Shown: positions 49,025 to 61,113, counted from the stretch's first letter. The stretch is DNA of 64,000 bases from Afipia clevelandensis ATCC 49720 (GCF_000336555.1 NZ_KB375281.1:2491954-2555953); one strand, 5' to 3'. The notes: generated by a model from the letters alone, not told the origin. A program made the numbers and translations.

Positions 49025-49099
49025 GGCCCGGTGGCGGAATGTTACGCGGAGGCGCCGCAAACGCTTCATATCCTGGTTCAAGTCCAGGCTGGGCCTCCA
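49025..49099 (+). tRNA. tRNA(Cys)-like gene, anticodon GCA, with unusual features
   Basis: Folds as a tRNA: acceptor stem GGCCCGG/CTGGGCC (one G-U pair), T arm CCTGG-TTCAAGT-CCAGG, encoded CCA at 49097-49099, discriminator U (49096) and a short variable region ATAT. The anticodon stem-loop is GAGGCG-CCGCAAA-CGCTTC, giving anticodon GCA. U73 plus GCA are tRNA(Cys) identity marks. Oddities: C instead of U at position 33, a six-pair anticodon stem, and a short D loop (GAATGTTA) with a single G instead of GG. It may be a functional variant or a decaying copy. Confidence 0.68.
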
Positions 49100-49244
49100 A
49101 TTTCCCCGATCAGCCCCCTGCGGGGCACAAGCCTGAAAAACCGTCCGAAAATGGCGGTTGATGCGGCTTTTAAGGTCTTTCACCGTCCCGGAATCTGGTC
49201 TAAAGACACGGCGCGCGCATGGCCCCCCAAGCGCCGGGTTCAAA

Positions 49245-49271
49245 GGACGCGCGAACGCGCGCCCTTTTTTT
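49245..49271 (+). terminator. Intrinsic terminator upstream of carB
   Basis: Stem GGaCGCGCG / CGCGCGcCC followed by T7, ending 40 bases before the carB ATG. It could terminate the tRNA transcript or act as an attenuator in the carB leader. Confidence 0.6.
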
Positions 49272-49310
49272 ATGCCCAAATTCCTGCCGGCTTCCTGCCC
49301 GTGAGACTGA

Positions 49311-52300
49311 ATGCCTAAACGTACAGACATCTCGACGATCCTCATCATCGGCGCTGGCCCCATCGTGATCGGCCAGGCCTGCGAATTCGATTATTCCGGC
49401 ACCCAGGCGGTCAAAACGCTCCGCGAGGAGGGCTACCGGATCGTTCTCGTCAATTCCAATCCGGCCACCATCATGACGGACCCGGAACTGGCGGACGCGA
49501 CCTATATCGAGCCGATCACCCCGGAGATCGTCGCCAAGATCATCGAGAAGGAACGCTATGTCCTCCCCGGCGGTTTCGCGCTGCTGCCGACCATGGGCGG
49601 CCAGACCGCGCTGAACTGCGCGCTGTCGCTACGCCGCCAAGGCACGCTTGAGAAATTCGATGTCGAGATGATCGGCGCCACCGCTGAAGCCATCGACAAG
49701 GCGGAAGACCGCCAGCTCTTCCGCGAGGCCATGACCAAGATCGGGCTCGAGACGCCGAAGTCGCGGCTCGCCAATGCGTCCGCCCTGAAGAAGCAGTACC
49801 GCGACCAGCACCAGGCCGAGAAAGAAAAGCTCTCCGGCGAGGCGCTCGCAGAGCACGAGCGCCAGTGGGTGCTGCATGAAGGCGACCGCCGCAAGCGCTA
49901 TCAGGAATATGCGCTCGGACAGGCCATGATGGCGCTGTCCGAGATCGGCCTGCCGGCGATCATCCGCCCGTCCTTCACTATGGGCGGCACCGGCGGCGGC
50001 ATCGCCTACAACCGCGAGGAATTTCTCGACATCATCGAGCGCGGCCTCGACGCCTCGCCGACCAACGAAGTGCTGATCGAAGAGTCCGTGCTCGGCTGGA
50101 AAGAGTACGAGATGGAGGTTGTGCGCGACAAGAAGGACAACTGCATCATCGTCTGCTCGATCGAGAACCTCGATCCGATGGGCGTGCATACCGGCGACTC
50201 CATCACGGTCGCCCCTGCCCTGACGCTGACCGATAAAGAATACCAGATCATGCGCGACGCCTCGCTGGCCGTGCTGCGCGAGATCGGCGTGGAGACCGGC
50301 GGCTCCAACGTGCAGTTCGGCGTCAATCCCGCGGACGGCCGCATGGTCGTGATCGAAATGAATCCGCGCGTGTCGCGCTCCTCCGCGCTGGCCTCGAAGG
50401 CCACCGGCTTCCCGATCGCCAAGGTCGCAGCCAAACTCGCGGTCGGCTACACGCTGGACGAAATCGCCAACGACATTACCGGCGGCGCCACGCCTGCGTC
50501 GTTCGAGCCGACCATCGACTACGTGGTCACCAAAATTCCACGCTTTGCGTTCGAGAAATTCCCCGGCGCCTCCACCACGCTGACCACCTCGATGAAGTCG
50601 GTCGGCGAAGTCATGGCGATCGGCCGCACCTTCCAGGAATCGCTGCAAAAGGCGCTGCGCGGCCTCGAGACCGGCCTGACCGGCCTCGATGAAATCGAGA
50701 TCGAGGGCATTGGCCAGGGCGACGACAAGAATGCGGTGCGCGCAGCCCTCGGCACCCCGACGCCGGATCGCCTGCTGCAGGTCGCACAGGCGATGCGGCT
50801 CGGCTGGTCCAACGAAGACATCTTCACCTCGTGCAAGATCGATCCGTGGTTCCTCGCCGAGATGCGCGGCATCATCGAGATGGAAGCGAAGGTCAAGGCG
50901 AACGGCCTGCCCGGTAATGCCCACAGCATGCGCACCCTGAAGGCCATGGGCTTTTCGGATGCGCGCCTCGCCGTTCTCTCCGGCAAGACCGAGGCCGAGG
51001 TGAAGGCCGCGCGCCGCGCGCTCAACGTGCGCCCGGCGTTCAAGCGCATCGACACCTGCGCGGCGGAATTCGCCTCGCCCACGGCCTATATGTACTCGAC
51101 CTATGAAGCGCCATTCGCTGGCGCCGTGGCCGACGAAAGCGCACCATCGGACAAGAACAAGGTCATCATCCTCGGCGGCGGGCCGAACAGAATCGGCCAG
51201 GGCATCGAATTCGACTACTGCTGCTGTCATGCCTGCTTCGCGCTGCATGACGCGGGCTTTGAGACCATCATGGTCAACTGCAATCCGGAAACGGTCTCGA
51301 CCGACTACGACACCGCGGATCGTCTCTACTTCGAGCCGCTGACCGCCGAAGACGTTCTCGAAATCATCGACACCGAGCGCAGCAACGGCACGCTGCACGG
51401 CGTGATCGTGCAGTTCGGCGGCCAGACGCCGCTGAAGCTCGCGCGCGCGCTGGAAGAAGCCGATGTCCCGATCCTCGGCACCTCGCCCGACGCCATCGAC
51501 CTTGCCGAAGACCGCGACCGCTTCAAGCGCGTGCTCGACAAGCTGCGCCTCAAGCAGCCGAAGAACGGCATCGCCTATTCGGTCGAGCAGGCACGCCTCG
51601 TCGCCGCCGATCTCGGCCTTCCGCTTGTCGTGCGCCCGTCCTATGTGCTCGGCGGCCGCGCCATGCAGATCATCCGCGAGGAATCGCAGCTCGGCGACTA
51701 TCTGCTCGGCACGCTGCCTGAACTCGTGCCCGCCGATATCAAGGCGCGCTATCCAAACGACAAGACCGGCCAGATCAACACGGTGCTCGGCAAGAATCCG
51801 CTGCTGTTCGACCGCTATCTGTCCGACGCCACCGAAGTCGACGTCGACTGCCTGTGCGACGGCAAGGACACGTTCGTTGTCGGCATCATGGAGCACATCG
51901 AGGAAGCCGGCATCCATTCCGGCGACTCCGCGTGCTCGCTGCCGCCCTACTCGCTCGACGCCGCGACGATTGCCGAGCTTGAGCGCCAGACCCGCGAACT
52001 CGCGCTCGGCCTCGACGTGGTCGGCCTGATGAACGTGCAATACGCCATCAAGGATGGCGAGATCTACGTGCTGGAAGTCAATCCGCGCGCCTCGCGCACG
52101 GTGCCGTTCGTCGCCAAGGTGGTCGGCATTCCGGTCGCGAAGATCGCCGCGCGCATCATGGCAGGCGAAAAGCTCGCCGACTTCCGCCTGAAGCCGCGCA
52201 AGCTCGATCATGTCGGCGTCAAGGAATCGGTCTTCCCGTTCGCCCGCTTCCCCGGCGTCGATACCGTGCTCGGCCCGGAGATGAAATCGACCGGCGAGAT

Positions 52301-52775
52301 CATGGGCATCGACACCTCGTTTGCCGTGGCCTTCGCCAAAAGCCAGCTCGGCGGCGGCACCCGCGTGCCGCGCAAGGGCACGGTGTTCGTGTCTGTTCGC
52401 GAAACGGACAAGGCGCGCATTCTCGATGCGGTGAAGCAACTGTCCGAAGCCGGCTTCAAGGTGATCGCGACCTCGGGCACCCAGCGTTTCCTCGCCGAGA
52501 ACGGTGTCCCGGCGGAAAAGATCAACAAGGTGCTGGAAGGCCGTCCGCACATCGTGGACGCCATCACCAATGGCGAGGTGCAACTCGTTTTCAATACCAC
52601 CGAAGGGCCGCAGGCGTTGGCCGACAGCCGCTCGCTGCGTCGTGCTGCCCTCTTGCATAAAGTGCCCTATTACACCACTCTTTCGGGTGCGCTGGCAGCA
52701 GCACAGGGCATCCGGGCCTATCTGGGCGGGGATCTAGAGGTTCAGACCCTGCAAGGTTACTTTCCCGACCTTTGA
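49311..52775 (+). CDS. carB: Carbamoyl-phosphate synthase large subunit
   Basis: 1154 residues, somewhat longer than the E. coli enzyme (1073) because of extra segments in the first half ([27 protein letters not shown], about 160-190). Two ATP-grasp halves are clear: [21 protein letters not shown] and [21 protein letters not shown] in the first, [20 protein letters not shown] and [16 protein letters not shown] in the second. A C-terminal MGS-like allosteric domain ([36 protein letters not shown]) ends the protein. It makes carbamoyl phosphate from ammonia, bicarbonate and ATP. Confidence 0.98.
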   Translation: MPKRTDISTILIIGAGPIVIGQACEFDYSGTQAVKTLREEGYRIVLVNSNPATIMTDPELADATYIEPITPEIVAKIIEKERYVLPGGFALLPTMGGQTALNCALSLRRQGTLEKFDVEMIGATAEAIDKAEDRQLFREAMTKIGLETPKSRLANASALKKQYRDQHQAEKEKLSGEALAEHERQWVLHEGDRRKRYQEYALGQAMMALSEIGLPAIIRPSFTMGGTGGGIAYNREEFLDIIERGLDASPTNEVLIEESVLGWKEYEMEVVRDKKDNCIIVCSIENLDPMGVHTGDSITVAPALTLTDKEYQIMRDASLAVLREIGVETGGSNVQFGVNPADGRMVVIEMNPRVSRSSALASKATGFPIAKVAAKLAVGYTLDEIANDITGGATPASFEPTIDYVVTKIPRFAFEKFPGASTTLTTSMKSVGEVMAIGRTFQESLQKALRGLETGLTGLDEIEIEGIGQGDDKNAVRAALGTPTPDRLLQVAQAMRLGWSNEDIFTSCKIDPWFLAEMRGIIEMEAKVKANGLPGNAHSMRTLKAMGFSDARLAVLSGKTEAEVKAARRALNVRPAFKRIDTCAAEFASPTAYMYSTYEAPFAGAVADESAPSDKNKVIILGGGPNRIGQGIEFDYCCCHACFALHDAGFETIMVNCNPETVSTDYDTADRLYFEPLTAEDVLEIIDTERSNGTLHGVIVQFGGQTPLKLARALEEADVPILGTSPDAIDLAEDRDRFKRVLDKLRLKQPKNGIAYSVEQARLVAADLGLPLVVRPSYVLGGRAMQIIREESQLGDYLLGTLPELVPADIKARYPNDKTGQINTVLGKNPLLFDRYLSDATEVDVDCLCDGKDTFVVGIMEHIEEAGIHSGDSACSLPPYSLDAATIAELERQTRELALGLDVVGLMNVQYAIKDGEIYVLEVNPRASRTVPFVAKVVGIPVAKIAARIMAGEKLADFRLKPRKLDHVGVKESVFPFARFPGVDTVLGPEMKSTGEIMGIDTSFAVAFAKSQLGGGTRVPRKGTVFVSVRETDKARILDAVKQLSEAGFKVIATSGTQRFLAENGVPAEKINKVLEGRPHIVDAITNGEVQLVFNTTEGPQALADSRSLRRAALLHKVPYYTTLSGALAAAQGIRAYLGGDLEVQTLQGYFPDL

Positions 52776-52942
52776 AATTGTTCGCAGGTCTTTGGGGCCG
52801 GCGGTGTATAAGTGGGGTTTGCGGCGGGAACCGCCTGCCGCACTCGGTTCTTATTCGTTGCCCGGCAGCACTGCCGGCGAGATCACACAAGACGTTTCGT
52901 GCTGACGCAAATGTTCGCCGCACGAAATTCAGGAACGACGAA

Positions 52943-53419
52943 ATGGTTGAAAAGATACCGATGACCCAGGGCGGCTACACCGCTCTCGAAGAGGAATTGA
53001 AGCAGCGCCAGTCGGTCGAGCGTCCGCGCATCGTGGAGGCCATTGCCGAAGCGCGTTCGCATGGCGACCTGTCGGAAAACGCCGAATACCACGCCGCGAA
53101 GGAAGCGCAGTCGCACAATGAAGGCCGCATCGCCGAGCTGGAAGACAAGCTCGCGCGCGCCGATATCATCGATGTCTCCAAGCTCTCCGGCGACACCATC
53201 AAGTTCGGCGCGACCGTGACGCTGATCGACGAGGACACCGAGAAGAAGGCGGTCTGGCAGATTGTCGGCGAGTCCGAAGCCGACGCCAAGCAAGGCCGCA
53301 TCTCGATCACTTCGCCGCTGGCGCGCGCGCTGATCGGCAAGAAGAAAGGCACGTCGGTGGAAGTCGTCGCGCCCGGCGGCGCCAAGGCCTACGAAATCAC
53401 CAAGGTGGACTGGAAGTAA
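52943..53419 (+). CDS. greA: Transcription elongation factor GreA
   Basis: 158 residues from the ATG at 52943, AGGA ahead. The N-terminal coiled coil has [66 protein letters not shown], with the acidic tip DLSENAEY. The C-terminal FKBP-like domain ends [27 protein letters not shown]. It stimulates RNA polymerase to cleave backtracked transcripts. It follows carB by 167 bases and has its own terminator. Confidence 0.97.
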   Translation: MVEKIPMTQGGYTALEEELKQRQSVERPRIVEAIAEARSHGDLSENAEYHAAKEAQSHNEGRIAELEDKLARADIIDVSKLSGDTIKFGATVTLIDEDTEKKAVWQIVGESEADAKQGRISITSPLARALIGKKKGTSVEVVAPGGAKAYEITKVDWK

Positions 53420-53442
53420 GCCTCCCGTTCGCACTCGCATTC

Positions 53443-53475
53443 AAAAATGGCCGGGTCATTGCCCGGCCATTTTTG
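53443..53475 (+). terminator. Intrinsic terminator of greA
   Basis: Stem AAAAATGGCCGGG / CCCGGCCATTTTT with a six-base loop, followed by GTTTTT. Confidence 0.9.
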
Positions 53476-53523
53476 TTTTTAGACTTCAGTTTGCTGGAAT
53501 GAGCAGAAGTTTTAAGGGCAGTC

Positions 53524-53628
53524 TGGGTCCCCGCCTTCGCGGGGACGACACCATTGTGCATCCCACAAACACTAATAATACTATGGTGTGGCATCTCTCA
53601 GCGTAGTCCCCGCGAAGGCGGGGACCCA
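53524..53628. repeat. Mirror pair of GGGTCCCCGCC palindromes upstream of the GIY-YIG gene
   Basis: TGGGTCCCCGCCTTCGCGGG with GACGACA at 53524-53549 and the inverse GTCCCCGCGAAGGCGGGGAC at 53606-53628. A third copy follows the gene (53942-53967). Confidence 0.85.
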
Positions 53629-53652
53629 GACTTGACTGAACGAGGAGCATAC

Positions 53653-53934
53653 GTGTTCCACGTCTACATTCTCGCCAGCCAACGGAACGGAACGCTTTAC
53701 ATCGGCGTGACAAACAACGTCGCGGCCCGACTTGAACTTCATCGTCTCGGTCACGGATCGGAATTCGTAAAGCGCTACGGCGTCTATTCCCTCGTGTATG
53801 TCGAGAGTTATGCCCGTGCAGAAGAGGCCATCCAGCGCGAAAAGCACATGAAAAAATGGAATCGCGCCTGGAAAATCCGGCTGATTGAACAGGACAATCC
53901 GGAGTGGAGAGACCTGTGCAACATGATAGTTTAG
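53653..53934 (+). CDS. GIY-YIG nuclease-superfamily protein (UPF0213 type)
   Basis: 93 residues using a GTG start with GAGGAG five bases before. FHVYILASQRNGTLYIGVTNNVAARLELHRLG has both GIY-YIG strands (VYI 4-6, YIG 16-18) and the catalytic Arg26; AEEAIQREKHMKKW contains Glu63, the metal ligand. Related small proteins are DNA single-strand nucleases in some bacteria. It is bracketed by copies of one palindrome (53524-53628, 53942-53967), which may be its target or its vehicle. Codon use is not markedly foreign. Confidence 0.85.
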   Translation: MFHVYILASQRNGTLYIGVTNNVAARLELHRLGHGSEFVKRYGVYSLVYVESYARAEEAIQREKHMKKWNRAWKIRLIEQDNPEWRDLCNMIV

Positions 53935-53941
53935 AGAAAGA

Positions 53942-53967
53942 TGGGTCCCCGCCTTCGCGGGGACGAC
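53942..53967. repeat. GGGTCCCCGCC palindrome downstream of the GIY-YIG gene
   Basis: TGGGTCCCCGCCTTCGCGGG followed by GACGAC, eight bases after the stop and 15 bases before the next start. Confidence 0.85.
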
Positions 53968-53981
53968 GACGGTTTTGAGAT

Positions 53982-54257
53982 ATGCGCTTCCGCTCGATCC
54001 TGCTGACGTTTGCCGTCGTGCTGGCTGCCACTGGCGCGCGCGCCGCCGAGCTTGAGATTCCGCCGCCCGGCAAGCCGAAGGAATTATCCGTCTACGTCAA
54101 CCAGCCGCACTGCACACGCTGGACCGACGAGTGCGTGACTTGCACGCGCGGCGCGGACGGCCAGGCGCCGGTCTGCTCCAACATCGGATTTGCCTGTCAG
54201 CCCAGGACGATCCGCTGCATCGGCGATCTCCCGCAGAGCGAGCCGCAGAAAAAGTAA
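53982..54257 (+). CDS. Small exported cysteine-containing protein
   Basis: 91 residues. MRFRSILLTFAVVLAATGARAA is a signal peptide. The mature part ELEIPPPGKPKELSVYVNQPHCTRWTDECVTCTRGADGQAPVCSNIGFACQPRTIRCIG has seven cysteines suited to disulfides in the periplasm. No named domain or known function. No clear operon partner. Confidence 0.7.
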   Translation: MRFRSILLTFAVVLAATGARAAELEIPPPGKPKELSVYVNQPHCTRWTDECVTCTRGADGQAPVCSNIGFACQPRTIRCIGDLPQSEPQKK

Positions 54258-54420
54258 GAACCGGTTTCCGAAGAGAAACCAGGGCACATGCGTAACACTC
54301 GCGTTCTGGAATTATTCCGGACAGTCTGACGAAATCGTCATCGCCCGGCAGGCGCGGCCCGCTTTCGCTTCGCCCGGCGGCGCGATAACAACGTGCGTGG
54401 AATCAAACAGGGGGCTTTCC

Positions 54421-54825
54421 ATGGATTTCAAATTTCTCGAACCGTACCGTCCGCAGCTTCTGAGTCTGTTGCGCATCATGACCGGACTGCTGCTGTTTCA
54501 ATACGGCGTGGCCAAGATCCTGAAGTTTCCGGTTCTGCCGTACTTCGCCAACATCCCGCCGTTGATCACCGTCGCCGGCACCATTGAGCTGATTCTCGGC
54601 GCGCTGCTGGTGATCGGCCTGTTCACGCGCCTGACCGCGTTCATTCTCTCCGGCCAGATGGCGTTCGCCTATTTCCTCGGCCATGTCTTCAAGACCGGCA
54701 CGCCGGTCTGGCATCCGCTGAACAATGGCGGCACCGGCGCCGCGCTGTTCTGCTTCGTGTGCCTGTATCTGGCGAGCGCGGGTCCCGGCCCGTGGAGCGT
54801 GGATGCCTCGCGCGGCAAAGCCTGA
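54421..54825 (+). CDS. DoxX family membrane protein
   Basis: 134 residues with four helices. LLSLLRIMTGLLLFQYGVAKILKFP, PLITVAGTIELILGALLVIGLFTRLTAFILSGQMAFAYFLGHV and GTGAALFCFVCLYLASAGPGPWSVD follow the DoxX/DoxD layout. Members act in redox or sulfur processes, or have unknown roles; no partner here narrows it. Convergent with a sulfite-exporter-type gene. Confidence 0.88.
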   Translation: MDFKFLEPYRPQLLSLLRIMTGLLLFQYGVAKILKFPVLPYFANIPPLITVAGTIELILGALLVIGLFTRLTAFILSGQMAFAYFLGHVFKTGTPVWHPLNNGGTGAALFCFVCLYLASAGPGPWSVDASRGKA

Positions 54826-54844
54826 TCGCCACATGGCGTGACCG

Positions 54845-55600
54845 CTATTTAACGAAGAACACCACCGTCAAAGCCGCGCCGATGGCCACCACCACGGCGC
54901 GGATTATTTTTTCCGGCACGCGGCGCGCAATCGCCACACCATAATATCCGCCGAGCGCAGAAGCAGCGATGGTCACCAGCGCCTGCGGCCAGTGCACCAG
55001 TCCTCCGGCGATCAGCAGCGCCGACGAAACGATCTGAATCAGAAACGCCATCAGCAGCTTGATCGCGTTGGCCTTGTGGTAATCGCCGCCCGCGACGATC
55101 GCCAGCGCGGCCAGCATCATGATGCCGACGCCGGCGCCGAAAAATCCGCCGTACACCGAGACCACGCTCATCACCACATAGGCGACGAGTTTTGCGACGC
55201 CATGCTCGCCCTGCGACCACGGCGCAACGAACGCGCGGATCTGCGCGCTGAACGCGAACATCAGGGTCGCGACCAGCAGCAGCCACGGCACCAGCGGACG
55301 AAAGCCGCCGTCGCCCAGCCAGATCAGCAGCAGCGCGCCGAGGCCGCCGCCGATCAGGGCGAAAATCGCGAACGGAATCATCTCGTGGAAATGGGCGCGA
55401 ATTTCCGCGCGATAGCCGACGGCGCTCGACAGATTGGACGGCGTCAGCGCCACCGCGCTGGTGGCGTTGGCGTCCAGTGTCGGCAGACCGCTGGCGACCA
55501 GCGCAGCGAATGTGATGAACGTGCCGCCACCTGCGACGGCATTGACTGTGCCCGCGGCAAATCCCGCCACGGCCAGCACAATCGCCTGAAATAAAGTCAC
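54845..55600 (-). CDS. TauE/SafE-family sulfite/organosulfonate exporter-like protein
   Basis: About 251 residues from a GTG at 55600 with AAGGGG five bases before; the open frame extends to 55618. Eight helices: GFAAGTVNAVAGGGTFITFAALVASGLPTLDANATSAVALTPSNLSSAVGYRAEI is the first conserved repeat and GGFFGAGVGIMMLAALAIVAGGDYHKANAIKLL the second. It is likely to transport sulfite or sulfonates. DoxX convergent next door raises a sulfur link, but this is weak. Confidence 0.85.
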   Translation of the reverse strand: MTLFQAIVLAVAGFAAGTVNAVAGGGTFITFAALVASGLPTLDANATSAVALTPSNLSSAVGYRAEIRAHFHEMIPFAIFALIGGGLGALLLIWLGDGGFRPLVPWLLLVATLMFAFSAQIRAFVAPWSQGEHGVAKLVAYVVMSVVSVYGGFFGAGVGIMMLAALAIVAGGDYHKANAIKLLMAFLIQIVSSALLIAGGLVHWPQALVTIAASALGGYYGVAIARRVPEKIIRAVVVAIGAALTVVFFVK

Positions 55601-55745
55601 GTCAGCCCCTTCACGCAATTGGGCGCGAGGGAAGCGCCCGGCAGGGGGCTTTTAGAGCAATGATCCGCGCAGGAGAACGCAGCCCGCCGAATGCCATCCA
55701 TGTCTCTGAGTCGTCCCGGCGATCAACTGAAGGCCGCGACCAGCT

Positions 55746-57459
<1,714 letters not shown>

Positions 57460-57461
57460 CC

Positions 57462-58385
57462 ATGCCTCGAACACGCGATGGATTAAGCGATATGGACTGG
57501 GACAAGCTGAAGGTGTTTCACGCCGCTGCGGAAGCGGGCAGCTTCACCCATGCGGGTGAGCAGCTCGGGCTGTCGCAGTCGGCGGTGTCCCGTCAGGTCA
57601 GCGCGCTGGAACAGGAACTGGCGGTCTCGCTGTTCCACCGCCATGCCCGCGGCCTGATCCTCACCGAACAGGGCGACCTGCTGTTCCGCACCGCCCATGA
57701 CGTCTTCATGCAGTTGCAGGCGGCCCGCGCCAAGCTCACCGACAGCCGCGAACGGCCGAGCGGCGACCTCAAGGTCACCACCACGCCGGGCGTCGGCATC
57801 AACTGGCTGATCCCGCGGCTCGGCGAATTCACCGCGCTTTATCCGGACATCCGCATCTCGCTGATCGTGACCGACGAGGAACTCGACCTGTCGATGCGCG
57901 AGGCTGACGTCGCGATCCGCACCCGCAAGCCGACCCAGCCGGATCTCATCCAGCGCAAGCTGTTCTCGATGGGCTTTCACGCCTATTGCTCGCCGGAATA
58001 CGTCAAGCGCCACGGCACGCCGCGGACGCTGGACGAACTGGATGAGCACCGGATCATCGTGCTCAGTGACCAGAACGTGCCGCAGCACCTGCAGAACCGG
58101 AACTGGCTGGTCGAGGCCAACCGCAACGGTTCCGGCCCGCGCGAGGCGGTGTTCAAGGTCAACAACATTCTCGGCCTTGTGCGCGCCTGCCAGCAGGGCC
58201 TCGGAATTGCTGCGCTGCCGGACTACCTGGTTGAAGACAACAACCGCCTCGTTCAGCTTTTCAGCGAGGCCGACTCGATTCAATTGGATACGTATTTTGT
58301 CTATCCCGAAGAATTGAAGTCCGTGGCGCGCGTGCAGGTTTTCCGTGATTTTATCGTGAGTAAGGCCCAGCGCTGGCCGTCCTGA
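57462..58385 (+). CDS. LysR-family transcriptional regulator
   Basis: About 307 residues from the ATG at 57462; a GTG at 57456 and an ATG at 57492 are alternatives. DWDKLKVFHAAAEAGSFTHAGEQLGLSQSAVSRQVSALEQELAVSLFHRHARGLILTEQG is the winged HTH; residues about 100-305 are the periplasmic-binding-like co-inducer domain. Next to trxB and in tight arrangement with it, so it may respond to redox state, but that is inference. Confidence 0.9.
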   Translation: MPRTRDGLSDMDWDKLKVFHAAAEAGSFTHAGEQLGLSQSAVSRQVSALEQELAVSLFHRHARGLILTEQGDLLFRTAHDVFMQLQAARAKLTDSRERPSGDLKVTTTPGVGINWLIPRLGEFTALYPDIRISLIVTDEELDLSMREADVAIRTRKPTQPDLIQRKLFSMGFHAYCSPEYVKRHGTPRTLDELDEHRIIVLSDQNVPQHLQNRNWLVEANRNGSGPREAVFKVNNILGLVRACQQGLGIAALPDYLVEDNNRLVQLFSEADSIQLDTYFVYPEELKSVARVQVFRDFIVSKAQRWPS

Positions 58386-58600
58386 CGGCGACGCCGGCGG
58401 GTTCAAACGGCCGTTTGAGCCCGCATCCTGAGCATGACTGACATACCGGGATCGGAGTTGTCCGCATGGGAAATCGCGGCCCATACTCTCACCACACTGA
58501 TTGAGCGTTTTGCGCATGTCCCCCTCCTCCAGCGAAACGCGCGCTCAGTTATCCCTCTTGGAAGGTGATTGTGTCGGCCTCACGTGGCCAAAAACTAAAC

Positions 58601-58630
58601 AGGCCGGGCTTTTTTAGCCCGGCCTTTTTT
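58601..58630. terminator. Bidirectional terminator
   Basis: Stem AGGCCGGGCT / AGCCCGGCCT with T5 in the loop, followed by T5. It lies between the LysR gene and the convergent copper ATPase; the 215 bases before it hold no gene that I can see. Confidence 0.85.
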
Positions 58631-58659
58631 CATGCCTTTCACCGATCGGCTGATCGCTT

Positions 58660-61071
58660 TCAGGAATGCAATTTCGCCCGCGACAGGCGCAGTGCATTGC
58701 CGATCACGCTGACCGACGACAGCGCCATGGCGGCCGCGCCCAGCATCGGCGACAGCAGGATGCCGAACACCGGATAGAGCACACCTGCCGCCACCGGGAC
58801 GCCCGCGGCGTTGTAGAGGAAGGCGAACGCGAGGTTCTGGCGGATATTGCGCATGGTGGCGCGCGACAGGTGCCGCGCCTCCACCAGTCCCATCAGATCG
58901 CCGCGCAACAGGGTGATGCCCGCACTCTCGATCGCCACGTCGGTGCCGCTGCCCATGGCGATGCCGACATCCGCCGCCGCCAGCGCCGGCGCATCGTTGA
59001 TGCCGTCGCCGGCCATCGCCACCACCCGGCCCTCGCCGCGCAACCGCGTCACCACGTCGCCTTTACGTTCGGGCAGAACGTCGGCCTCGACCTCGGTGAT
59101 GCCGAGCGTTCTGGCAACCGCCTGCGCGGTGGTGACGTTGTCGCCGGTCAGCATGACAATGCGCAGGCCATCGGTGCGCAACTGCCTGAGCGCGTCCGGC
59201 GCACTCGGCTTGACCGGGTCCGCAATCGCAATCACGCCGGCGGCGCGGCCATCGAGGGCCACATGGATCGCGGTGGCGCCGCGTTCGCGCTGCGCACGAG
59301 CGTCGTTCTCCAGTGCGGCGGTGTCGATGTTCGACTGCTGCATGATCGCGGCATTACCGATCACGATGCGCCGCCCGTCCACGGTCCCGGTCGCGCCCTT
59401 GCCCGCCGGCGAGTCGAAGTTCTGCACGTCACTGAGCGCGAGGCCTTCGTCTTTCGCCGCATTGAGGATCGCAAAAGCCAGCGGATGTTCGCTCGCCCGC
59501 TCGACGCTGGCGGCGAGCCGCAACAATTCGCTGCGCTCGATTCCATCGGCGGCGACAACCGCCACCACCCTGGGCTTGCCTTCTGTGAGCGTGCCGGTCT
59601 TGTCGATCACCAGCGTGTCGACCTGTTCTATCCGCTCCAGCGCTTCGGCATCGCGGATCAGAATGCCGGAACGCGCACCGCGCCCGACGCCAACCATGAT
59701 CGACATCGGCGTCGCAAGCCCGAGCGCGCACGGACAGGCGATGATCAGCACCGTCACCGCCGCGACCAGCGCGTAAGTGAAGCGCGGTTCGGGACCGAAC
59801 ACGGCCCACGCCGCGAAAGCCGCGAGCGCCGCCGCCATCACCGCAGGCACGAACCAGCCCGCGACCTGATCGGCCAGACGCTGCACCGGCGCGCGGGAAC
59901 GCTGCGCCCGCGCGACGAGATCGACGATCCGCGCCAGCATGGTGTCGCGGCCGATCTTCTCGGCGCGGATGACAAGGCCGCCGCTCTGGTTGACGGTGCC
60001 GCCGATCACCTGCGCGCCGGTGGCCTTCTTCACCGGCATCGACTCGCCGGTGACAAGAGATTCATCGACCAGCGACGAGCCTTCGGTGACCACACCGTCG
60101 ACCGGCACTTTCTCGCCGGGGCGGACACGCAACAGGTCGCCCACCGAGATGGAGTCTATCTCGATATCTTCATCGCCCTGGGCGCCGATGCGCCGCGCGG
60201 TCCTGGGCGCAAGCCCGAGCAGCGCACGGATCGCACCGGACGTTTGCGCCCGCGCACGCAGTTCGAGCACCTGCCCCAGCAACACCAGCACGGTGATAAC
60301 CGCCGCCGCCTCGAAATACACCGCGACCGCGCCGTGATGATCGCGGAAAGCATCCGGAAACACCTGCGGCACGAAAGTCGCCACCACGCTGTAGATGTAG
60401 GCCACGCCGGTCCCCATCGCGATCAGCGTGAACATGTTGAGATTGCGCGTCCTGATTGACTGCCAGCCGCGCACGAAGAACGGCCAGCCGGCCCACAGCA
60501 CCACCGGCGTCGCCAGCGCAAAGCCCAGCCAGTTCGACGCCTGCGCTTCCATGAGATGAATGCCGCCGAGATGCGCGGTCATCTCCAGCACGAACACCGG
60601 CAAGGTCAGCGCCAGTGCGATCCAGAACCGGCGCGTCATGTCGATCAGTTCGGGATCCGGCCCATCGTCGAGCGAAACAGTTTCCGGCTCGAGCGCCATG
60701 CCGCAGATCGGACAGCTTCCCGGCCCGGCCTGACGCACTTCGGGATGCATCGGACAGGTGTAGATGGTGCCTTCGGGGAGTTTCTCGTCCGGCTGCGATG
60801 ATTTCGGCGCGAGATATTTCTCGGGATTGCCTTCAAACTTTGTGCGGCAGCCGGCCGAGCAGAAAAAATGCTCCTGCCCCTTATGGGTGAAGCGGTGCTT
60901 GGCGGTTGCGATGGTAACGGTCATGCCGCAGACAGGATCAATCGCCTTGCCTGCTTGATCTGCGTCAGTGGGCCCGTGGCCTTCCCCATGGGAATGATGA
61001 TGAGCGTGCTTATGGCTGTGGCCTCCGCAGCAACTGCCCGCCTGTTTTTCCCGAGGTTCGGGTGACGCCAT
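58660..61071 (-). CDS. copA: Copper-translocating P1B-type ATPase
   Basis: About 803 residues from the ATG at 61071 (AAGGA ahead; frame open to 61104). The N-terminus is His-rich ([20 protein letters not shown]), then a YHS-type unit ([43 protein letters not shown]) and a heavy-metal-binding CPMHPEV...CPICGMALE unit. The ATPase core has [20 protein letters not shown] (CPC in the membrane), [19 protein letters not shown] and [26 protein letters not shown] points to Cu(I) export from the cytoplasm. It is divergent from csoR across a shared operator. Confidence 0.95.
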   Translation of the reverse strand: MASPEPREKQAGSCCGGHSHKHAHHHSHGEGHGPTDADQAGKAIDPVCGMTVTIATAKHRFTHKGQEHFFCSAGCRTKFEGNPEKYLAPKSSQPDEKLPEGTIYTCPMHPEVRQAGPGSCPICGMALEPETVSLDDGPDPELIDMTRRFWIALALTLPVFVLEMTAHLGGIHLMEAQASNWLGFALATPVVLWAGWPFFVRGWQSIRTRNLNMFTLIAMGTGVAYIYSVVATFVPQVFPDAFRDHHGAVAVYFEAAAVITVLVLLGQVLELRARAQTSGAIRALLGLAPRTARRIGAQGDEDIEIDSISVGDLLRVRPGEKVPVDGVVTEGSSLVDESLVTGESMPVKKATGAQVIGGTVNQSGGLVIRAEKIGRDTMLARIVDLVARAQRSRAPVQRLADQVAGWFVPAVMAAALAAFAAWAVFGPEPRFTYALVAAVTVLIIACPCALGLATPMSIMVGVGRGARSGILIRDAEALERIEQVDTLVIDKTGTLTEGKPRVVAVVAADGIERSELLRLAASVERASEHPLAFAILNAAKDEGLALSDVQNFDSPAGKGATGTVDGRRIVIGNAAIMQQSNIDTAALENDARAQRERGATAIHVALDGRAAGVIAIADPVKPSAPDALRQLRTDGLRIVMLTGDNVTTAQAVARTLGITEVEADVLPERKGDVVTRLRGEGRVVAMAGDGINDAPALAAADVGIAMGSGTDVAIESAGITLLRGDLMGLVEARHLSRATMRNIRQNLAFAFLYNAAGVPVAAGVLYPVFGILLSPMLGAAAMALSSVSVIGNALRLSRAKLHS

Positions 61072-61094
61072 CGTCCCAGTCCTTGCTTGCAAAT

Positions 61095-61113
61095 TATACC
61101 CCATAGGGGTATA
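61095..61113. promoter_or_regulatory. CsoR-type operator
   Basis: Perfect palindrome: arms TATACCCC and GGGGTATA around ATA. It lies 9 bases before the csoR ATG and 24 bases before the ATPase ATG, fitting control of both divergent genes. The CCCC/GGGG core with A/T flanks is the known CsoR-site style. Confidence 0.85.

Noticed and set aside
49025-49099. tRNA(Leu) assignment for the tRNA-like gene
   Set aside because: The GGTGGCGGAAT start resembles tRNA(Leu), but there is no long variable arm, the anticodon is GCA, and the discriminator is U, all pointing to Cys.
49629-52658. A 1009-codon open frame antisense to carB
   Set aside because: It mirrors carB codons in high-GC DNA; its protein is low-complexity His/Arg/Glu-rich with no family resemblance.
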